Source of the DNA: Trichosphaerium sp. ATCC 40318
Lineage: Eukaryota > Discosea > Flabellinia > Trichosidae
Reading direction: 5' to 3'
NCBI GenBank assembly: GCA_038496445.1
Contig: JALMLS010000376.1
Span: forward strand, 620,001 to 684,000
DNA length: 64,000 nucleotides
The notes under the pieces are model-generated. The model was not told the DNA's origin. It searched no databases and saw only the letters and a list, made by a program, of their open reading frames with translations. The position numbers and the translations under genes are program-made. The first letter of the stretch is position 1; the number at the start of each line of letters is the position of its first letter. Shown piece by piece: positions 1 through 10,330 of the stretch.

Positions 1-422
1 GATCTTGTCTCCGAATTCAACGGAATCGTAGTTTGCAACAGCCTCACCACCCATTTTGCGAATTTCATCAACAACGGCATCTGCGGCTTTCGAGCTGCTA
101 CCATCACCTATTTTGAGTTAGGAGTGTAAGGTGGCCAATTCAGCGTGGAGAAAAAACAATTGATCAATTTATCGCGCTGCTCGCTACAACAATACCGTAC
201 CCTTTGTGCTAGTACCCAAGTCGTTTACGACAACTTTAGCTCCTCTACATCGAGTATTTATAAAAAAAACGTTTAAAACGATCCACGGTACCTTGCTGCG
301 AATTGAAGAGCGTGAGTGCGTCCCAATCCACCTCCTGCGCCTGTAACAACAACAACGCGTCCTGAAACAAGTTAAAAATCAAATAAATACTCATTCCAAC
401 CTTTAAAATCAAGTTCTGCCAT
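1..422 (-). CDS. Short-chain dehydrogenase, multifunctional enzyme type 2 (HSD17B4-like), N-terminal part
   Basis: Four exons join in frame on the minus strand (422-401, 361-292, 244-201, 107 to the left edge). The protein starts MAELDFKGR and runs into the Rossmann dinucleotide-binding stretch [17 protein letters not shown], then [10 protein letters not shown]. The following [15 protein letters not shown] and [12 protein letters not shown] are typical of the (3R)-hydroxyacyl-CoA dehydrogenase unit of D-bifunctional protein in peroxisomal beta-oxidation. The glycine-rich TGxxxGxG motif and the NDLG strand are visible. The active site and any hydratase or SCP2 domains lie outside the window, so the full architecture is unknown. 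The gene diverges from the plus-strand gene at 588 across about 165 bp. A stand-alone SDR is the main alternative. Confidence 0.85.
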
Positions 423-587
423 GGTAATTCTATTTCTACCTCTTTGTGTGAATAAAATATGTGACTTGTCCAGACCAATAAAAAAAAAAAGTATTGTCTC
501 CTTAATTAATTTATCAGCGTGTGAAGCTAGTAACGACACTCTACTCTACTCCTACTCCATTTTGCATAATAATACCTTGATTGTACT
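423..587. promoter_or_regulatory. Short divergent intergenic region
   Basis: This 165-bp AT-rich stretch separates the start codons of two divergent genes, so both promoters must lie in it or in their first introns. It holds an A-run near 480-490. No TATA box or other defined motif was recognised. Confidence 0.4.
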
Positions 588-1837
588 ATGGCAGCGCACT
601 TGGCAAGACAGCTTACAAAGCGCTCAGCAGTTATAATTGCGCCTCCAGAGAGTGCTTGGGAGCCGATTCAAAAAATACGGCAAAAGCATGACGAGTTTTT
701 TGAATCAAGGTACGTACCATGACCATTGAACGCCGTTACGCTCACCTACGCTTAGAACACCTCATATAAACATGTACGCGCTTGCGCACTTCTAAGCTTA
801 TCAAAAGGCAGGTTGTATCCATTTATACCTAACAATGAGTTCCCTGCTCAAGTGGAGCTATTGAAAGACGCTGTGAAATCAGTAGAGCCATTTGACGTAA
901 CTTTGGGGACGTTCAAATGGTTTAAACCTCACAGATACGCTACTTTGTGGCTCCAGCCAGAAGTACACTTATTTTGGAAAGCCACATGCTAAAAAATGTT
1001 CATAGCAAGGTGACAAGATTGAAGATGTATACACGAGCATGTTAAACGCTTTTCCTATGTGTAAACAGAACTTCGAAGCATTTGTACCACATCTACCAGT
1101 GGGACGGTTTTCGAACGTAACGTCGTCGTACTTTAAATCAACAATGAACATTGAGTTCTAGGGCAGAATTAGACAATCAGCAATGAAGTTACAAGAAAAC
1201 TGGAAGCCAATAACTTGGACACTGGCAAGTACATTTGAAAAAGATCTTAAATGACTTTTGGTGATGTCTAAATGGTTCTTTTTAGGACAGGTTATATGTC
1301 ATTTCTCGTACTGGAACAGAACCTTTTAAAACAAGGTATGAGATTCCATTTGGTGGCGGTGATATAGTACACCAAGATGTGATTACAGAAGAAGAAGTGT
1401 ATGAACATCCTTTAGTGCAACATACAATTTACTGAAATTTGTAGGCCTGCATCAAAGACAAAAGTACACTTGAGTAGGCTAAACCCTAGAACAACTGAAG
1501 AAGGATTAAAGAGTGCTATTGAAGAAAAAGGATTTAACCCTGTAAGTGTTCCTAAGAGAAAAAACCAACAAGTGTATTACAACTCATATTGCTAAAATTG
1601 AGCGACGGTGTTGATAGTTTTACCAATAAGTTTTAGGTGGATGTGAAGATTGTGTTCCGAAAAGATGGAAGAAGCTGCGGTTTCGGTTTCATAGACTTTG
1701 GAGAAGTCAAAGACGCAGAAACATTCTTGGAACAAAGTACATGTTACTACGCTTTTGTTGCTTTTGTTGACATTTTTTCCCTTCAAGGTACCATGGAGAT
1801 AGATGGTAAAGCAGTAAACGTAAACAAAGTCCACTGA
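588..1837 (+). CDS. 2H phosphoesterase (LENG9/RNA-ligase-like) fused to an RRM, copy A
   Basis: Nine exons join cleanly: 588-709, 756-773, 812-962, 1006-1116, 1162-1224, 1286-1396, 1458-1541, 1637-1736, 1788-1837. The N-terminal part (SAVIIAPPESAWEPIQKIR, then TPHINMLYPF, FKWFKPHRYATLWLQPE, FVPHLPVGRF, YEIPFGGGD) matches the 2'-5' RNA ligase/2H phosphoesterase superfamily. The C-terminal part (TKVHLSRLNPRTTEE, VDVKIVFRKDGRSCGFGFIDF) is an RRM, so the protein probably acts on RNA. The 18-nt second exon encodes the first catalytic histidine motif. In the second motif the usual Ser/Thr is Pro (HLPV) and in the first it is Asn (HIN), so activity is doubtful. Intron 5 starts with GC instead of GT. 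Copy B at 1908 is a tandem paralog. Confidence 0.82.
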
Positions 1838-1907
1838 ATGAACTCTTATTTGAATAAAATTATCTCTCCATGTTTGACTAGTGACACCTCATTTTATTCA
1901 ACAAAAA

Positions 1908-3166
1908 ATGGCAAGACTTTCTCATACCGTTACTATTTCTAAGCACAAGCCACGTGAACACATGGCCGTTCAAATAGCAAAACGGCTTACAGTGCAGTCG
2001 GCAGTTATAATTGCACCTCCAAAGAGCGTTTGGGATCCAATTCAGCAAATACGCGAAAAACACGATAAATCTTACGTTCGATGGTGCGTAGCGTGCAATC
2101 TAGCGTAGCGCGTAACGTATACCTATTATCGAGCTTATTTTATGCTTAGGTTACCACATGTAAATTTGTACGGCTTCAACGCATTACTGAGCTAACGGAA
2201 GGTAGATTATATCCGTTTATACACAACAATACATTCCCATCTCACATGGAGCTATTAAAAGACGCAGTGAAGTCAATACAGCCGTTTGACGCCACACTAA
2301 CAACATTTAAATGGTTTAAGCATGGAAAATATTGCACTTTGTGGCTAAACCCAGAAGTAAGTGCAAATCACTACTGGCTCGCGTGTTTAATTCATTTAGC
2401 CGGCTGACAAAGTTCAAAATCTACAAAAGGGTATTTTAAACGCTTTTCCTGTGTGCAACGATCAAGACTCGCGTCGTGGAGGTTTCACACCACATTTATC
2501 CGTGGGACAGTTCTCTAAGGTACAAAGTGCAATCAAAGCTTGTCTCAGCGTTCGTCAAGGCTCAAGTTAAACAATCAGCAATGGACTTTCAAGAAAATTG
2601 GAAACCTATTACTTGGACAGTTGTAAGTGTCTTCGCGATGACTTTTAGCAACGTCTAATGGATCTTTTTAGGATAGGTTATACGTCATTTCTCGTACTGG
2701 AACAGAACCTTTTAAAATAAGGTATGAGATCCCATTTGGTGGCGGTGATGTAGTACCCCGAGAAGTGATTACAGTAGAAGTAAAAACGTATGAGTATTTT
2801 GCAACACGTGATACTAAAGTTAAAAAGGTTTGATTCAAAGACAAGAGCGCACGTGGGTAACCTAGCATTTGCTACCACTGAAGAACAACTAAAGAGCGCT
2901 ATTGAAGCAAAAGGATTTAAGCCTGTACCATAATTGAGTGACATTGTGGACAGTTTTAACCAAATGGTTTAGGTGGATGTAAAGATTATTTTTCGAAATG
3001 GAAAAAGTAGAGGTTACGGGTTTATAAACTTTGAAGAGGTCAAAGATATGGACGCATTCTTGAAACTGAGTACATTTTACACTTTACTTTTGTTGTTTTA
3101 TTGACACATTTTTCAGGTAGCATGGAGATAGATGGCAGAACAGTTACAATAAACAAAGCCAACTGA
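1908..3166 (+). CDS. 2H phosphoesterase (LENG9/RNA-ligase-like) fused to an RRM, copy B
   Basis: This is the tandem duplicate of copy A, starting 70 bp after its stop. Exons are 1908-2083, 2150-2167, 2206-2356, 2400-2519, 2560-2622, 2672-2779, 2841-2924, 2973-3069 and 3117-3166. Exons 2, 3, 5 and 7 have the same lengths as in copy A (18, 151, 63 and 84 nt), so the duplication included the introns. The first ATG adds an 18-residue leader; a second ATG at 1962 aligns with copy A's start and may be the real one. Domain order is 2H phosphoesterase (LPHVNLLYPF, FTPHLSVGQF, RYEIPFGGGD) then RRM (AHVGNLAFATTEEQ, GKSRGYGFINFEE). The second H-x-S motif is intact, so this is the likelier active enzyme. 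The substrate is not deducible. Confidence 0.84.
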
Positions 3167-3631
3167 ACAAAACTTAGTGTGTATTACCTTTGTCGGTTTC
3201 ACAACTATCGCAATAGTATCGTGAATGTACGCCATTGTGTGAATGTACAAAGACTCCTAAGTTGTATGTTATGCAACAAAATATGCTTGCACAAAACCTA
3301 AGACCATAGTATGTGCAAAGATAATGTTATTCCAAACCACGTTTTTACTTATTTGTCAAGTTTTCAAAACAAGTTTTTTTTGACATATTATGTTCCCTGC
3401 GTATGGTATCGTAATGCCAATTCCAGAAGGTAAAAGGAAAGTCAACCAGGCGTTAAGTTGCGTTAGATAAGTCATTTACGCCAAACCACTGCTTTTTCAG
3501 TTTACCAAACAACTGATTTACGCGTTGCTATTCTATCAGGAGGATTGCTTTCCTTTTAGTCTAATTACAAAACAAAATCTGCCAAATACCATCCATACGC
3601 ATTAAATCCCTATTGGGTTGCTTTTTACACC
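3167..3631. other. Intergenic, no gene seen
   Basis: 465 bp without a supportable reading frame, between 2H-RRM copy B and the RBMX2-like gene. It must hold the 3' end of the former and the promoter of the latter. T- and A-rich tracts are present, but no structured RNA was recognised. Confidence 0.5.
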
Positions 3632-4687
3632 ATGGCCAAGACAATGCGCGCTATTAAGGAATTAAACGAAAAGGAGCTCGAAATGGGGGCTGCATTTGGC
3701 CAAGGAGCGTCCTGGCATAACGAATACAGAAATAATCCATACATCTTCGTTGGAAACCTTGATTATAGCCTAAATGAAGGTGATGTTAAGTCTATATTCG
3801 AACAGTGCGTATACAAACTCAAGTGTCACTATTCTCAAGTAACGTCTTCTATTTAGATACGGTAAAATTGTCTACATGAACTTTGTACGTGATAAAGGAA
3901 CAGGTACGCGCTAACAAAGATATATTTGAGTTCTTTAAACTAACCATCACTCAAAGGTAAATCCAGAGGCATCTGTTTTCTAGAATACGAAGATCCGCGC
4001 TCAGCTGTATTGGCTGTAGACAATCTAAACACCTCAGAGGTTCTCACAAGGCAACTGCGTGTTGACCACGCAAAAGGCTACAAAAAGCCGGTAGTAAAAG
4101 AAGATGACAGTGACGAAGACGATAGCGATAGCGAAGACTCTGAGGGAAATAGAAAGAGGAAACGGGAACCTGTGGAGGAGTTGTCGCCTGAAGAGCAACG
4201 CAGGTTGAAGAAACTAAAGAGAGAAAAGAAAAAACGTAAACGTGAAAAGAAGGCCAAAAGAGAGAAAGAAAGAATTGCTATGATGAAGCAAGGGTTCTCC
4301 AAGCAAGGCCCAAAGTTAGATGATATCATCAGAAAGAAGAATACAGAGAAGAAACACAAGAAGGAGCGTAAGGAAGCTAAGAAGCTTAATAAGAAAGTCA
4401 AAAGAGAACCACGTGAATCAAGACCAAGAAGTCGTAGTCCTATTAAACGTGAGTACAGAGATGACTATAGATCACGTGATGACAGAAGAAGAGATAGACG
4501 AAGTCGTAGTAGAAGCAGAGATCGAGACAGGAGAGGAAGTGATAGACGTGATTATAGACGAGGAAGAGATAGAAGGGATAGTGATCGTAGGGATAGGGAC
4601 AGGGATGTGTCTCGTACAGCTCTTGTTGATGTAAAGAAAGAACCAAATCCTCCAGCAGATGAAGACAGCGATGACTTTAGTTGCTAG
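3632..4687 (+). CDS. RBMX2: RBMX2/Ist3-like RRM protein with RS-rich tail
   Basis: Three exons (3632-3804, 3857-3903, 3957-4687). The start MAKTMRAIKELNEKELEMG plus SWHNEY and the RRM (YIFVGNLDYSLNEGDVKSIF, GKIVYMNFVRDKGTGKSRG, CFLEYEDPRSAVLAVDNLN) match RBMX2/yeast Ist3(Snu17), a U2 snRNP-associated RES-complex protein of the activated spliceosome. RNP1 and RNP2 are both visible. The long C-terminal tail is acidic, then lysine-rich, then Arg-Ser/Arg-Asp repeats, as expected for a nuclear splicing factor. RBMX2 homologs in animals also carry such a charged tail. It lies 289 bp upstream of the U2AF small-subunit gene, which acts in the same early step of 3' splice-site and branch recognition. 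Confidence 0.93.
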
Positions 4688-4976
4688 AAAAACAAAGATA
4701 CAAAGAAGAATATTTACAGCTGTAGACATTTTTAAGTAGAAATTGTTTTGAACGTTGTATTATAAAAAGCTCTGACCCGTTCAATACTGTCATTTGCAAT
4801 GAGAATTCTATGTGTTCTCTTTTCATTCTCATATCATGCTTAATGCTACGCCAATCAGCTAATTAACTTGTAAATGTCAAACGTTTTTTTTCTTTTTTTT
4901 TTATGCGGTGTAACGATGGAAAATTAAAGGCGTTTTAGAAATACGTTGACGATACGAATCCCACCGAGACGCAACC

Positions 4977-6341
4977 ATGGCAGACCATCTTGCGTTTATC
5001 TACGGTACAGAACAGGATAGGTACGAAAGCAAATACAAAGAAGTTTCTAACGCTGTGAAAGGGTCAATTGTCCATTTTACTTTAAAATTGGGGCGTGTAG
5101 GCATGGAGAACAATGTACAAGGAAACACAATAAGCCTACAGAGAGTCAAACAATTTTATTCATGAACTTGTACGTACTACGCGCTGGCGCATGTCATTAT
5201 CTAGCTGCTCGTTTAGTTATTTACTTTTTTGCGTTGTTTAGATACCAAAATCCCTACACACAATACGGACCAAAGGGAGAAGCGCTTTTTGACCAGAAGG
5301 CATCTGATGAACACTTTCAAAACTTTTTCTGGGACATTTTTAACGAGCTTGTTCAATTTGGAGAGATAGAGGAACTCAACTGTTGCAGTAACTTGGGAGA
5401 ACACTTGTTTGGTAACGTATATTGTAAATTCTACAACGAGGACTCTGCTAGAAAGGCTCTAGAGAACTTAATGGGGAGATTTTATGCTGGTACGTGTGAC
5501 ACTTGGATAGCGTTTACTATTTATGTTGATCTATCGGCGTTGTTTGATGCTGTTTATGATCTATTTATTTTTGTAGACTGACTTATATTGTTTAGGTAGA
5601 CCTGTAGTGGCTGAGTTATCGCCTGTTACAGATTTTAGGGAAGCTAGATGCCGACAATTTGATCAATGTAAGTTTGTTTGGTTTTTTTTTTGTTTTTTTT
5701 TGTAGAATGTCTTGTAACTGTTTTTTTTTAAGCTACTTGTGCTCGTGGTGGTTACTGCAATTTTATGCATCTGAGACAAATTGACAAAAAGCTGAATAGG
5801 CTTATTTTTGATATGCAACGCAAATTATGGCGAAACAGACGCGAAGGAAGGAGTTCTAAGCCAAAAGACGATGATAAAGAAAGCAGAAAACGTAGACGTG
5901 AAGATAGTGACGCAGGCGAACGCAAAAAGTACGTAACGATCGCAGTAGGATCCATTTTTCAAGTGTTGTTGTAACAATTTTTAATTGTTTTTGTAAGGCG
6001 TCGTGAGCGATCAGCGTCTCCACCTGGATTGGATGACATTAAAAACGCGCCTAAAGCGACAATTGAAATTAAAGAAGAGAAACCAATGGCAGGACCTGTG
6101 CTTCCACCTCCTGAGGGTAGCGAAGAGGTGAAAGAAGAGGTTAAAGAAGAACCTGCTGAAACAAAACCTGCCGAACCAGAAGCAATGGAAGTACGTTGTC
6201 TTTATTTTTTTCAATACTCGTTTCGCGTTTTTTGTACTGTTGCTCATTGTAATTACTAAGGTGGACAAGCCCGAGGAGCCTAAAGTCACAGCAGCCGAAG
6301 TCGCAGAAAACGTTGGTGACGGTGCTGACATGCTTGATTAA
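4977..6341 (+). CDS. U2AF1: U2AF small subunit (U2AF35)
   Basis: The protein starts MADHLAFIYGTEQDR and continues VNCPFYFKIGACRHGEQC, the first CCCH zinc finger, then an RNA-recognition (UHM) domain (GEIEELNCCSNLGEHLFGNVYCKF), ELSPVTDFREARCRQFD and the second zinc finger (CARGGYCNFMHLR). This is the standard ZnF-UHM-ZnF order of U2AF35, which reads the AG of 3' splice sites with U2AF65. About seven exons are joined by short GT-AG introns. The C-terminus lacks the usual long RS run. It has a basic stretch (KRRREDSDAGERK) and an acidic Glu/Pro tail ending DGADMLD. The stop is TAA at 6339-6341. Exon joins in the 3' third are less certain than in the conserved core. Confidence 0.93.
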
Positions 6342-6492
6342 CGACATTGTGTTAATGTGTTGTCGTTTGTACTTCGTAATAAAACCTGTTATGGCAAGTT
6401 GAAGGCGTATGGTGAAAAATTTTTCGTGTCCAGGGTTTCCAATTTGAACCAGGGGAAGTTGGCCTAAGAGTAAATAACTGATAAACAGCGCC

Positions 6493-9400
6493 ATGGAGGG
6501 TACGTTTTTTTTTGTAGTGTTTTTAGGCGAGCTTAGTTTCGTATTTGTATTTTGCGCCGTTACAAGCGTAACAAAACAAGTTTCCGCTATAAATGCGCAT
6601 AATAATAAGCGTGGTTAGACGATTTTGAAGTAGAGATTGATACAGAAGAAATATGCCCAAAATGCGGCCAAGCAGTCGTAAACAAGGGTTCAGCGTCTAT
6701 TCGTAGCGGTGACTATTATCATAAAGCGTGTCTTGCTGAGCCAGAGGAAGAAGATTCCGAAGAAGCAACTGTAGACGCGGCAGATATATGCCCTGTGTGT
6801 AATAAACTCATAGAATGCGCACAGAGTACGCTAGAAATTTCGTTTCGTTATAACCCCGTTTTAGGTGGTATTGTTATATTGTCAGGACAGAAGCACCACA
6901 GGGCATGCATTCCTGATATACACGAAGAGGTGCAAGAATCAAAGATCGACGCAATGAACCAAGAATGTTGTCCACACTGTAATAAAGAAATAGAAAACCC
7001 ATGTACGCTTATTTTTGACAAAACATACAAGATCAAGTACAAATTTGTATTGAACTTCTAAAAACTAACCATCCATCTTAGCAAATGCATCAATAAGAAG
7101 TGGCAACATGTATCACAAAAGCTGTGCGTTAGAGGCGTTTCCAATAGCAGATGCTGAAGAGAGTACACTCAAAGATCACTCAGAAGCTTGCGCGGAATGT
7201 GGAAAAGAGGTCGACAAAAGTATGCAACAAAACCTGAGATTGGGTTTATTGATCTAACTTTCGTTTTAGATACTGCTGTTGTCCGTTCTGGAAGTTTCTT
7301 CCACCGTAATTGTATTCCTGATATTCACACTGATGCAGAAGAAAGTACCTTAACAGACCACTCTGAACGATGTTCCGAGTGTGGAAATGAAGTTGATAAA
7401 AGTATGTTATTTTTATTGTATTTCTTGTGGTTGACTAAATTTTAAGATACTGCTGTTGTCCGTTCTGGAAGTTTCTTCCATCGCAAGTGTATTCCCGATA
7501 TTCATACTGATGTTGAAGAAAGTAAAATTGCCGCCATGAACGCTGAAATATGTCCTGAATGTGGCAAAGTAATTGAAAATACATGTACGGTTTCATATTA
7601 TTTCATACTCGAAGTAATCATTTGCAGCGAATGCATCTATCAGAAGTGGCAAAATGTATCATAGAAAATGTGCTGAAATTGCATTTCCAACGAATATTGT
7701 TGAAGAGAGCACTCTAAATGATCACTCTGAACGATGTGCTGAATGCGGAAATGAAGTTGATAAAAGTATGGTAATATCACCTAGATTAATCTAACTTTCC
7801 CAAGATACTGCAGTTGTACGATCAGGAAGCTTCTATCATCGTAAATGTGTTCCTGATATTCACGGAGAAGCAGAAGAGAGTACTATTGCTGCAATGAACG
7901 CTGAAACGTGTCCTGAATGCGGCAAAATCATTGAAGATACAGGTTCACACTAAATTCAATTTTGCTGTAAATTGACACTATGTTAAAGCGAATGCCTCTA
8001 TCAGAAGTGGTAAAATGTACCATAAAAGATGTGCCGAGATTGCATTCCCGACAGCTGATGTTGAAGAAAGCACCTTAACAGATCACTCTGAACGATGTGC
8101 CAAGTGCGGAAATGAAGTTGATAAAAGTATGTTGTATTTATTGTATTTCTTGTAGTTGACTAATTTTAGATACTGCTGTTGTGCGATCAGGAAGTTTCTT
8201 CCATCGCAATTGTGTTCCCGATATTCACACTGAAGCAGAGGAAAGTAAGATTGATGCCATGAACGCTGAAATATGTCCTGAATGTGGCAAAGTAATCGAA
8301 AATACAGGTATTTTGTAAAAATCAACGAACTGTTAACATTGTGTACAGCGAATGCATCTATCAGAAGTGGTAAAATGTATCATAGAAAATGTGCTGAAAT
8401 TGCATTTCCAATGAATAATGTTGAAGAGAGCACTCTAAATGATCACTCTGAACGATGTGCTGAATGCGGAAATGAAGTTGATAAAAGTATGGTAATATTA
8501 CCTAGATTAATCTAACTTTCCCAAGACACTGCAGTTGTACGATCAGGAAGCTTCTTTCATCGTAAATGTGTTCCAGATCTTCATACACAAGCCAAAGAAA
8601 GTAGTATTGCTGCAATGAATGCCGAGACATGTCCTGAATGTGGTGAACCAGTTGACAGATGTACGTGTACTTTGTTACAGAGTTGTTGTTGGTTCTCATG
8701 TTTTTGGAAGCTTCTGCTGCTATAAGACTAGGTAATATGTATCATCGCAGTTGTATACAGAAATTAGAAGCATCATCTGATGACGAACAGGAAGTTGAAG
8801 ACAGAAACACAGAACGTTGCCCTGAATGTGGAGAAGTTGTTGATAGATGTAAGCTTTTTTTTTTCTTTATTTTCAACATACTCACCTATACCTACCTAGC
8901 AAACTCTGTCATTCGTATGGGTAATTCATACCATAGAAATTGCGTACAAGATCTACATAATCATAATTCTGTTGAGGAGAGTAAAATACACTCTCAGAAT
9001 GAAGAATATTGTCCTGAATGCGACAAAGTAGTTAACCACAGCGAATCTGTAATTCGTGGTGGTAAGATGTTTCATAGAAGTTGTATACTTCAGAGTCTTC
9101 ATTCAAATGAAGAAGAAACTAAGATTACATACGAGGATATTTGTCCAGAATGTAACACACCTGTCAACAGAACTGATGCTGCAGTGCGGTACGTTCAAGT
9201 GTACTTCAACTTTTTTCTTCAAAAAGGTTCTTTCTTGACTCATTGTGTCTTTTCAGGGGTGGAGAGATGTACCATCGTAAATGCGTAATGCAACAAGAAG
9301 AGGAAGAAGCAGAATCTGCTGTAGCTAAAGCAAATGCTGAGACGTGTCCCGAGTGTAATCAACCTATCTTATCAAGAGTTGATACTGTTATCCGATCTGG

Positions 9401-9980
9401 TGATACATATCACCGTAAATGTATCATTTCTTCTCTTCATACAGCACCAGAAGAAAGTAAAATAAGTTCACAAAACCTTGAACTTTGTCCGGCATGTGGT
9501 AAAGAAGTTCAAAGAAGTAAGTTGTTTTTTCATTTTGTTTTCGAAGTTTACTAAGAAGTGATGTTCTCTTGCTTATTTTGTTTCGTAGGTGATTGTACAG
9601 TTAAAGGCGGTGAGATGTATCACCGTAGTTGTCTATCAAATATTCATGCAGAAGTAGAAGAGAGTACAATAGAGTCTCAGAATATTGAGCACTGTCCTGA
9701 ATGCGGTAAAGAAGTACAACGTTCAGAATCAATTATACAACGTGGTCAAATGTATCACAGAAAATGTGTATCTGCTACACTTCATAAACAAGCTTCTCTT
9801 AGTAAAATAGATGCTCTTAATGCAGAACGTTGTCCTCACTGTGACGAAATTGTAGAACGCCGTAAGTAACAAGCACCACCTTCTTTTTTTCTTTGAAGCT
9901 GGTACTAAAAAAAAATTGTAGATGAGTCTGTGGTACTTGATGGAAAGATGCACCACCGAAAGTGTGTGACGCAACATTAG
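6493..9980 (+). CDS. Array of 19 half-LIM-like zinc modules
   Basis: A start codon in an exon of seven bases (MEG...) is spliced to a long series of repeats. Each has the form C-x2-C-x(15-18)-H-x2-C, for example CAECGNEVDKNTAVVRSG followed by SFFHRKC. I read 19 modules, joined by acidic 17-24-residue spacers often containing EES and ending NAE or SER. The pattern equals the first zinc site of a LIM domain; the second zinc site (a further C-x2-C directly after H-x2-C) is absent in every module. In modules 3-13 a short phase-1 intron falls just after the CxxC(G/N)xxV(D/E) segment, so roughly one exon equals one module. The last module is followed at once by the stop (VTQH). Zn binding and a protein-protein scaffold role are inferences; no family name could be given. 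Confidence 0.85.
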
Positions 9981-10330
9981 AATAATAAAAATAATGAATG
10001 TGTATTGAAGGAGAGAAGAGGAAGGCAAGAAGAAGAAAAAAAAGACAAACTAGAGTTTAGCTCTATTGTGTTTTTTGTCTTCCACCAACGAAACCATTAT
10101 CATTTTTGTATGAATAAAAAAAGTATTTGATTTTATGTAGCTACAGGGCTTTTGTTTTTTTTTGACTTGGTACTGTTTAATGGTTTACATACCATGGGCA
10201 AGCCTAAAGGACTTCAAATCACTTTTCTTGTTAGCAAAGAGTCAACGGTAGCTAAAGTATTTTCCCCGTTTTTCCGCTCCAGAAACATCAGTTCATTTTA
10301 CTATTTATTTCTTAATTTGACATAAAAGAA
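9981..10330. other. Intergenic, no gene seen
   Basis: 350 bp between the zinc-module gene and the kinase/aldolase gene. An ATG at 10194 opens a 43-codon frame (MGKPKGLQITF...) that ends before the kinase start and has no recognisable homology, so it is not annotated. Long A- and T-tracts are present. Confidence 0.5.

Noticed and set aside
4078-4729. Antisense and alternate frames over the RBMX2 tail.
   Set aside because: The low-complexity Arg/Ser and Lys codons keep other frames open by chance.
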